Origin: Anaeramoeba flamelloides
Lineage: Eukaryota > Metamonada > Anaeramoebidae
DNA: 64,000 bases
NCBI GenBank assembly: GCA_027625915.1
Contig: JANTQA010000032.1
Span: 4,712,001-4,776,000 of the forward strand
Direction of reading: 5' to 3'
The notes below the pieces were generated by a model. It was not told the origin of the DNA. It saw only the letters and a list, made by a program, of their open reading frames with translations, and ran no database searches. Positions 59,031 to 64,000 of the stretch are shown one piece after another (position 1 is the first letter of the stretch; every line of letters begins with the position of its first letter). The translations under genes and the position numbers were made by a program.

Positions 59031-60403
59031 GGGACTAGTAACTCTTCTTTATTTTTTTTCCGAAAGGTAATAGAGTAATTATTTACATTAGGATACAATT
59101 AAACCCAATAAGAAACTTCGTTTGTCAACTTTAGAGAAATGAATTATCATTTTTAAAAGATTTCATTTTTCCAATGGAATTTTCAGTCAAAAGATCTAAT
59201 CCTTTTTTGTTGGGTTTTTGGATCAAATGAGAAAAATTAAAATTTGTAAAAAAATTTATTTTTGAAGAAATATCACTTTTAGTAATTTCTGAGAGTCTTT
59301 ATGAACAAGCAACTTTGTGTCTTTAATATTATTTTAAAAACACATGAAAAATAAATCAAATATTGTATCCTTGAAGATCTAAAAAATTTGAACATTTATT
59401 TTATTCAGAAATATTTATTCAATTTCTTGAAATTTAAAAGACTTGTCAATATACATTTTCAAATATCAAGAGTATAAACAAGTAACTGTTTGTATTAAAA
59501 TCAGGTATTTGATAATATCTATTATTTTTTTTATTATTAGAAATTGCATTTGAATTGTTTTATTTATTGCAAAATCTTGAAAAAATTGAGAAATAAATGT
59601 AAAACCTATTTGATAAATTTAATCATTGGGTTGTTAATGACTTACTGGAATAATTAAGATTGTGGTTTATAATTATTAATTATAAATAATCAAATTAAAA
59701 AGTATTTCTTTAGATAGAAAGATGAATTTTCCAGGTTCTAAAAAAGTATTTCGGGAGAATTTTTAATTCGATTCTTTTGTTCTTTTTCTCATATTTTTTC
59801 ATTTAATCCCTAGAAAAAATAGATTTGGTCTGTTCTTTGAATCAAAAAATTATATTTTTTACAAGTTTAAAATAATTACTGGTATTGGAATTCTAAATGG
59901 GAAAGAATTTTCACTTCCTTTTCCATATTTTTTTTTTATAAATATAGTTCTTAAAGAAAGAGGTTCTCGATCTATGTTCTCTTAAAAAAGAGAAATTAAA
60001 AATGAAGTGAAAAAAAATCCCATTTATTATTCAAATACCAGTATTGTATTTTTTTTGATGTTAAGTAGATTTTTTAAACTTAGTTATTTTAGAACTTAGT
60101 GGTTTCATTTTTAAAGTTTATTTTTGTACACTTCCTTAACAGGCAATAAGATTTCAATCTTCTTTCAAAGAAAATAATTTTTTTTAAATAATTTGGAAAT
60201 ATGTCGAATTACAAATTTTTAAAAATGTGAAAAATGGATCAGTCTTTTAAAAACAATAATTCATTTCTGAAAATAGTATTAAAAGTAAGTCATGTATTGT
60301 AGTTATCAGATTTTTACTTTGTTTTTCAATTTCAAGATACGGTAAAATTTTTTTTAATTGGTTAGTAAAATTACTTGAAGATTTTTTTTAGTTTACTAGT
60401 CCC
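59031..60403 (+). mobile_element. TTAA-flanked element D2 (1373 bp)
   Basis: Left end GGGACTAGTAACTC after TTAA (59027-59030), right end GTTTACTAGTCCC before TTAA (60404-60407). Its right third matches D1 (8565-8885), and 59880-60070 matches 32340-32540 in reverse. No coding frame of note. Confidence 0.68.
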
Positions 60404-60407
60404 TTAA

Positions 60408-61404
60408 AAAGAACAATTTGTGAGATAGACAAGCCACCAGGCCCCCTTTAAAGTAACTGATACATTACAATTCAATTTCATCTCATATTGTTAAATTTAG
60501 CCTAATCCAGCGAAACAAAAAGAAAATCAAGTCAAAATATATTCTTTTTTATTCTAAAAAACAACAAATAAATCCACAAAAACATGGTAACTTGATCAAT
60601 TCAAGATAAAATACTCAAAAATGCAAATATAATCCAAACCAAACCCATTTTAAAAGATGAGACAACAACAAGGCACTAATAAAATAATACAACATTAATC
60701 AAATTATAGGTTCTTTTTGTGTTGTATTGTTTTGAGACAATTTTCAAAATAGGTATGTTCTAGTGAAACATGGTATTTTGTATTTTGTCTCTTGAATTGA
60801 TTGTGTTGAATTGTTTTGTGGATTTATTAGGTGTTTAATTGAAAAATAAATAGTGAAAAAAATCAAAGTGTAATTTCAGTTGAATCTTTTTGTTCTTGTT
60901 ATGGAAAAAGTTTCTGAAAATTCTTTTCAAACTGTTTTTCTTTTTTGAATCATATTCTTCATAAAACTCCGTTCAACGTGGGTTTAGAAGGAATTACGGC
61001 TTAAATATTCTTAATTAATCAATCAAGAAGCCGAAAATAATTGGGTTTGGCTTATTTTCTCAAATTGAAAATACCCAACAAAAAGTTTCTAACACAAAAA
61101 CAAAATGAAAATAATTTAATATGAATAATTTCCAAATGAGCTTCTTGAGAGGATTTAGAAGAAAAGGGTTCCATTTTCTGTTTTTATTTCAATTGATTTT
61201 ATTGATATCGTGACAAATAAAAAAATATTTAATGGTTGGTAGTACGATAAATTAATAAAAAAAGGATTTGTTTGAAGTAAACCAACTCATTACGATTTGA
61301 TTTGATTTTCTTTTTAGGATTTGTTGGAAAAAATTATTACTTTGAAATTTCATTTTTTATTATTTTCTTTTTTAATAAATTTATTTTATTTACAGATTTT
61401 TAAA
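60408..61404. other. Intergenic upstream of the E2 gene
   Basis: AT-rich; no gene seen. The sequence TTTATTTACAG lies 10 bases before the E2 start codon and looks like a splice acceptor, so the E2 gene may have an intron in its 5' leader; the donor was not identified. Confidence 0.5.
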
Positions 61405-62342
61405 ATGGCTCAAGGAAGATTAGGAACAGTATGCTTTAATCAGAATTTTTTTTTTTTTTTTTTTTTTTTTTCTTTCTTTCTTTTTGTTTCTTTTTTGTTT
61501 CTTTTTTGTTTTGATCTTTCCTTCTTTTTTTTTTTCAAAATTTAATTTCTTTCTTTATTCTTTTTTTTTTTTTTTTTTTTTTTTCTCCATTTTTTTGTTC
61601 TCAAATTTGTTGATATTTATAAAAGGAACTCGTTTGGTTAAACCAATCCCCAATTGAAGGTGTAACAGCTGGACCAAAAGGAAATGACTTGAATAACTGG
61701 GTTGCTACGATCATTGGACCAAATCAAACCCCTTATGAAGGAGGAAAATTCAAATTAAACATTAAATTCCCAACAGACTATCCATTTAAAGCACCAACAG
61801 TATGTTTTTTACAACTTTTTTTTTTGTATTCTTTTATTTTTTTATTGTTTTACTTTTTACTTTTTTTTTTTTTTCCTATTTTTTTTATACTTATTTTCCC
61901 TTCCTTTTTTAATTTTTTTTTTGTACCCATTTTACTTTATTATTATAGGTTACCTTCACCACAAAACTTTATCACCCAAATGTAACAGAAGAAGGAAACA
62001 TTTGTTTAGCAATTCTTGACAATGTAATTAATTCTTGACCAAAAAAAACAAATAAATGGAGATCTTTTCTCTTCTTATTTTTATTTTTTTTTTTTTTTAT
62101 TTGTTTTTCTTTTAATTTCTTAAATTTAACTTTTTTTATTTGCTTAATTCAATTTTATGCTGTATGAATAGGAATGGGCACCATCTGTAAGAATTATTCA
62201 AGTCCTCGAAGAAATCGTTGAAGTATTCAAACACCCAAATGTCGATCACCCAGCTCAACCACAAATTGCTGTTCAATACAAAGACAACAGATCTGCTTTT
62301 AACAAGGAAGCTAAAAACTTTACCAAAAAATATGCAAAATAA
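61405..62342 (+). CDS. Ubiquitin-conjugating enzyme E2, four exons
   Basis: Exons 61405-61428, 61626-61799, 61949-62023 and 62172-62342 join at GT-AG sites, all phase 0, to give 147 residues, exactly the length of the UBE2D class. E2 enzymes carry ubiquitin as a Cys thioester and pass it on with an E3. Motifs: helix 1 remnant RLGTELVWL, AGPKGNDLNNW, IIGPNQTPYEGGKF, FPTDYPFKAPTVTFTTKLYH, the HPN triad at 75-77, catalytic Cys85 in GNICLAIL (same position as UBE2D Cys85), and EWAPSVRIIQVLEEI. The C-terminal helices end FTKKYAK, somewhat like UBE2L3. Helix 1 is short and lacks the usual Lys-Glu-Leu lead-in. The exact E2 subfamily is uncertain. Introns are 197, 149 and 148 bp and T-rich. Confidence 0.93.
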
Positions 62343-64000
62343 ATAACTTTATTAACAACTTTACACTTCTTTCCTTTTTGTGGTGTGGAACAAGATCAGC
62401 TTTGGTTAACTGGACACTAATAAGAACAAAAATTTAAAATTTATTATTGAAACTTGAACATTTTTTTTTTTTTATTCTTTAATTTTAATTCACATCCTGA
62501 AACACGAAAATAATACTAAATAGTGCTCAATCAATTCATTTTTATTTTTTTAAACATTTTACTTTTTTTTTTTTATTGATTTCGTTGTGAAAAATAATTT
62601 TTTATTTTTTCGATCTTTTAGTGATTTTGTCAAACTATTGTTATCATTGTTAAGACTTAATTTTTTTTTCGTTTTTAATTCAGTAATTTTTAAAACTCGT
62701 TATTAGAGAAAAAAAAGTTTTTTTTGGTAAAATAATTTGAATCAATTAAAAAAGGAATTTGATTTGAACATTGATTTGTTTGTATGTTTGTATTTGTTGA
62801 CTAATAACATTCGTTACTATTTGTTGCAATATAAATGGACCAAAATTTTCATTCAGCTTTCCAAAAAAAGATTTTTTAAACGATTTTAAATTTAAAATTT
62901 TTAATTCTAAAAAATCAGATTAAATTATTCATTTCTGTCTTTTAGAATTGGAGATTTTGATGATTTGTTCTAAATCTTGGAATGTGATTATTTTGCAAAG
63001 TTGAATGAAAATTTTGATCTTTTTATTTTAAAATTAGCAGCAATGGGATTGTTAACTATATAAAAATCTTGGAGATAATTAAATAATAAAATCCAAAAAA
63101 TTTTACCACATCTTGAAATTCACAATAAAAGTAAAAAGTATGAGAAATACAGAATCAAAAATAAATTTAAGCTATAATCGGAAATGAATTAATTTTTTTA
63201 AAAAGTTTTTCCTATTTTTATCTTATTTTTAAAAAAGTCAAAAATCTAACATATTTCTGAATTATTTAAATTTTTTTTTTTTTATATGAAAGAAGAAACT
63301 AACCTTATTATCTGTAAAGAAAGTTTACAAAATCAACTTTAATTATATAATCATTAACTTATAAAATATCAAATATACAAAATATATATTATTAGAATAT
63401 TTGAAAAAAATTTTCTTCAAACATTTTTTTTTACACATTACTTTTGAGTTTATGGAACTGAAAATTAAGAACACAAATTTAGATAAAGAACAAACTACTC
63501 AAATCATGTATTATCTTACTTTGTGATTACTACCTTAATATTATTAAAATTATATCTCAACAATAAGACGATATTTTCAAACAAGAGTTACAATTTTTTT
63601 TTTTTTTTTATGTTAATATCTTTGTTAAACTCGCCTCAAATAGAAATATTTAAATAAAAAAAAATTGTAAAAAATAATTTATGAATTCCTCATAACAATT
63701 TAATTTATTTGTTGTAAATACATTTTCGAAATAAAATTGATCTAATTTTCTGATCTTGATTTTATATGATATTTTTCAAAGTTTGAAAATTAATAATCAT
63801 TTTTTTTTTATTAAATATTATAAAAATAATTATAAGAAGGGTTTAATCTTGATTAAAATTTATAATAGAATGTTTAAATTTACTATATTTTATTGTTTTT
63901 TAAATTTTTTGTTTCTTTATAATTGCCTACATATAATTTTCAAATTGATCATACCCTGTTTTCCCCAATAATCGATAATTGTTTTTTTCATTTTTTAGAA
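62343..64000. other. Intergenic, no gene recognised
   Basis: AT-rich, with T-runs just after the E2 stop. The open frame at 63756-63971 is Phe/Ile/Tyr-rich and not credible. No repeat family member identified here. Confidence 0.5.

Noticed and set aside
61321-61545. 74-codon frame overlapping E2 exon 1
   Set aside because: It reads through the T-rich first intron; only the eight codons MAQGRLGT belong to the E2 protein.
1-64000. LTR retroelements, Polintons, virus copies, CRISPR arrays, rRNA
   Set aside because: No paired long direct repeats with primer sites, no polymerase, integrase or capsid motifs, no regularly spaced repeats and no rRNA-like sequence were seen.

Overview
The window is very AT-rich eukaryotic nuclear DNA. 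It contains eight complete protein-coding genes, the 5' end of a ninth at the left edge, and long intergenic stretches and introns packed with short inverted-repeat elements. The 13 introns I could place are all GT-AG. Stops are TAA, TGA and TAG under the standard code, and proteins carry Lys/Glu and Asn runs. WAVE-complex (BRK1), COPII (Sec24), NMD (SMG9) and VPS34 genes sit beside a bacterial-type YgeW carbamoyltransferase. This points to a free-living, probably anaerobic amoeboid protist. Anaeramoeba-like is my guess; the sequence alone does not prove it.

Layout: the 5' end of a PB1-like gene (-, left edge); a TMEM53/DUF829 gene (-, 4466-5386); a repeat-rich gap; SMG9 (+, 13030-14493); another repeat-rich gap; a three-exon Ras/Rap GTPase (+, 21607-25918); the VPS34 class III PI3-kinase in four exons (-, 27171-31819); a 6.9 kb gap holding nested transposon-like repeats; a three-exon YgeW-type carbamoyltransferase (+, 38696-40366); three-exon Sec24 (+, 43144-49669); a 5.4 kb gap with TTAA-flanked repeats; two-exon BRK1 (-, 55089-55468); another repeat-rich gap; and a four-exon ubiquitin-conjugating enzyme E2 (+, 61405-62342). 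Nothing recognisable lies in the last 1.6 kb.

The genes form no operon or pathway cluster. They are ordinary eukaryotic housekeeping functions (vesicle budding, phosphoinositide signalling, actin nucleation control, mRNA surveillance, ubiquitination, small-GTPase signalling) plus one apparently transferred bacterial metabolic gene. Coding sequence is about one sixth of the window. Much of the readable remainder is non-autonomous DNA-transposon-like material: a seven-copy palindromic family of 194-198 bp flanked by TA, a ~700 bp family beginning CACTACAAGG flanked by TA, families flanked by TTAA, a ~530 bp family, and several one-off foldback elements. All three long introns (1.4, 3.6 and 3.9 kb) hold such foldbacks. 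I found no transposase gene, LTR element, Polinton, CRISPR array, rRNA or tRNA.

Most interesting points: the intron-bearing YgeW gene in a eukaryote; a VPS34 with no visible C2 domain, a ~440-residue basic low-complexity N-terminus and an 11-nt terminal exon that restores the conserved C-terminal Tyr-Trp-Arg; and the repeat families with their nesting order.
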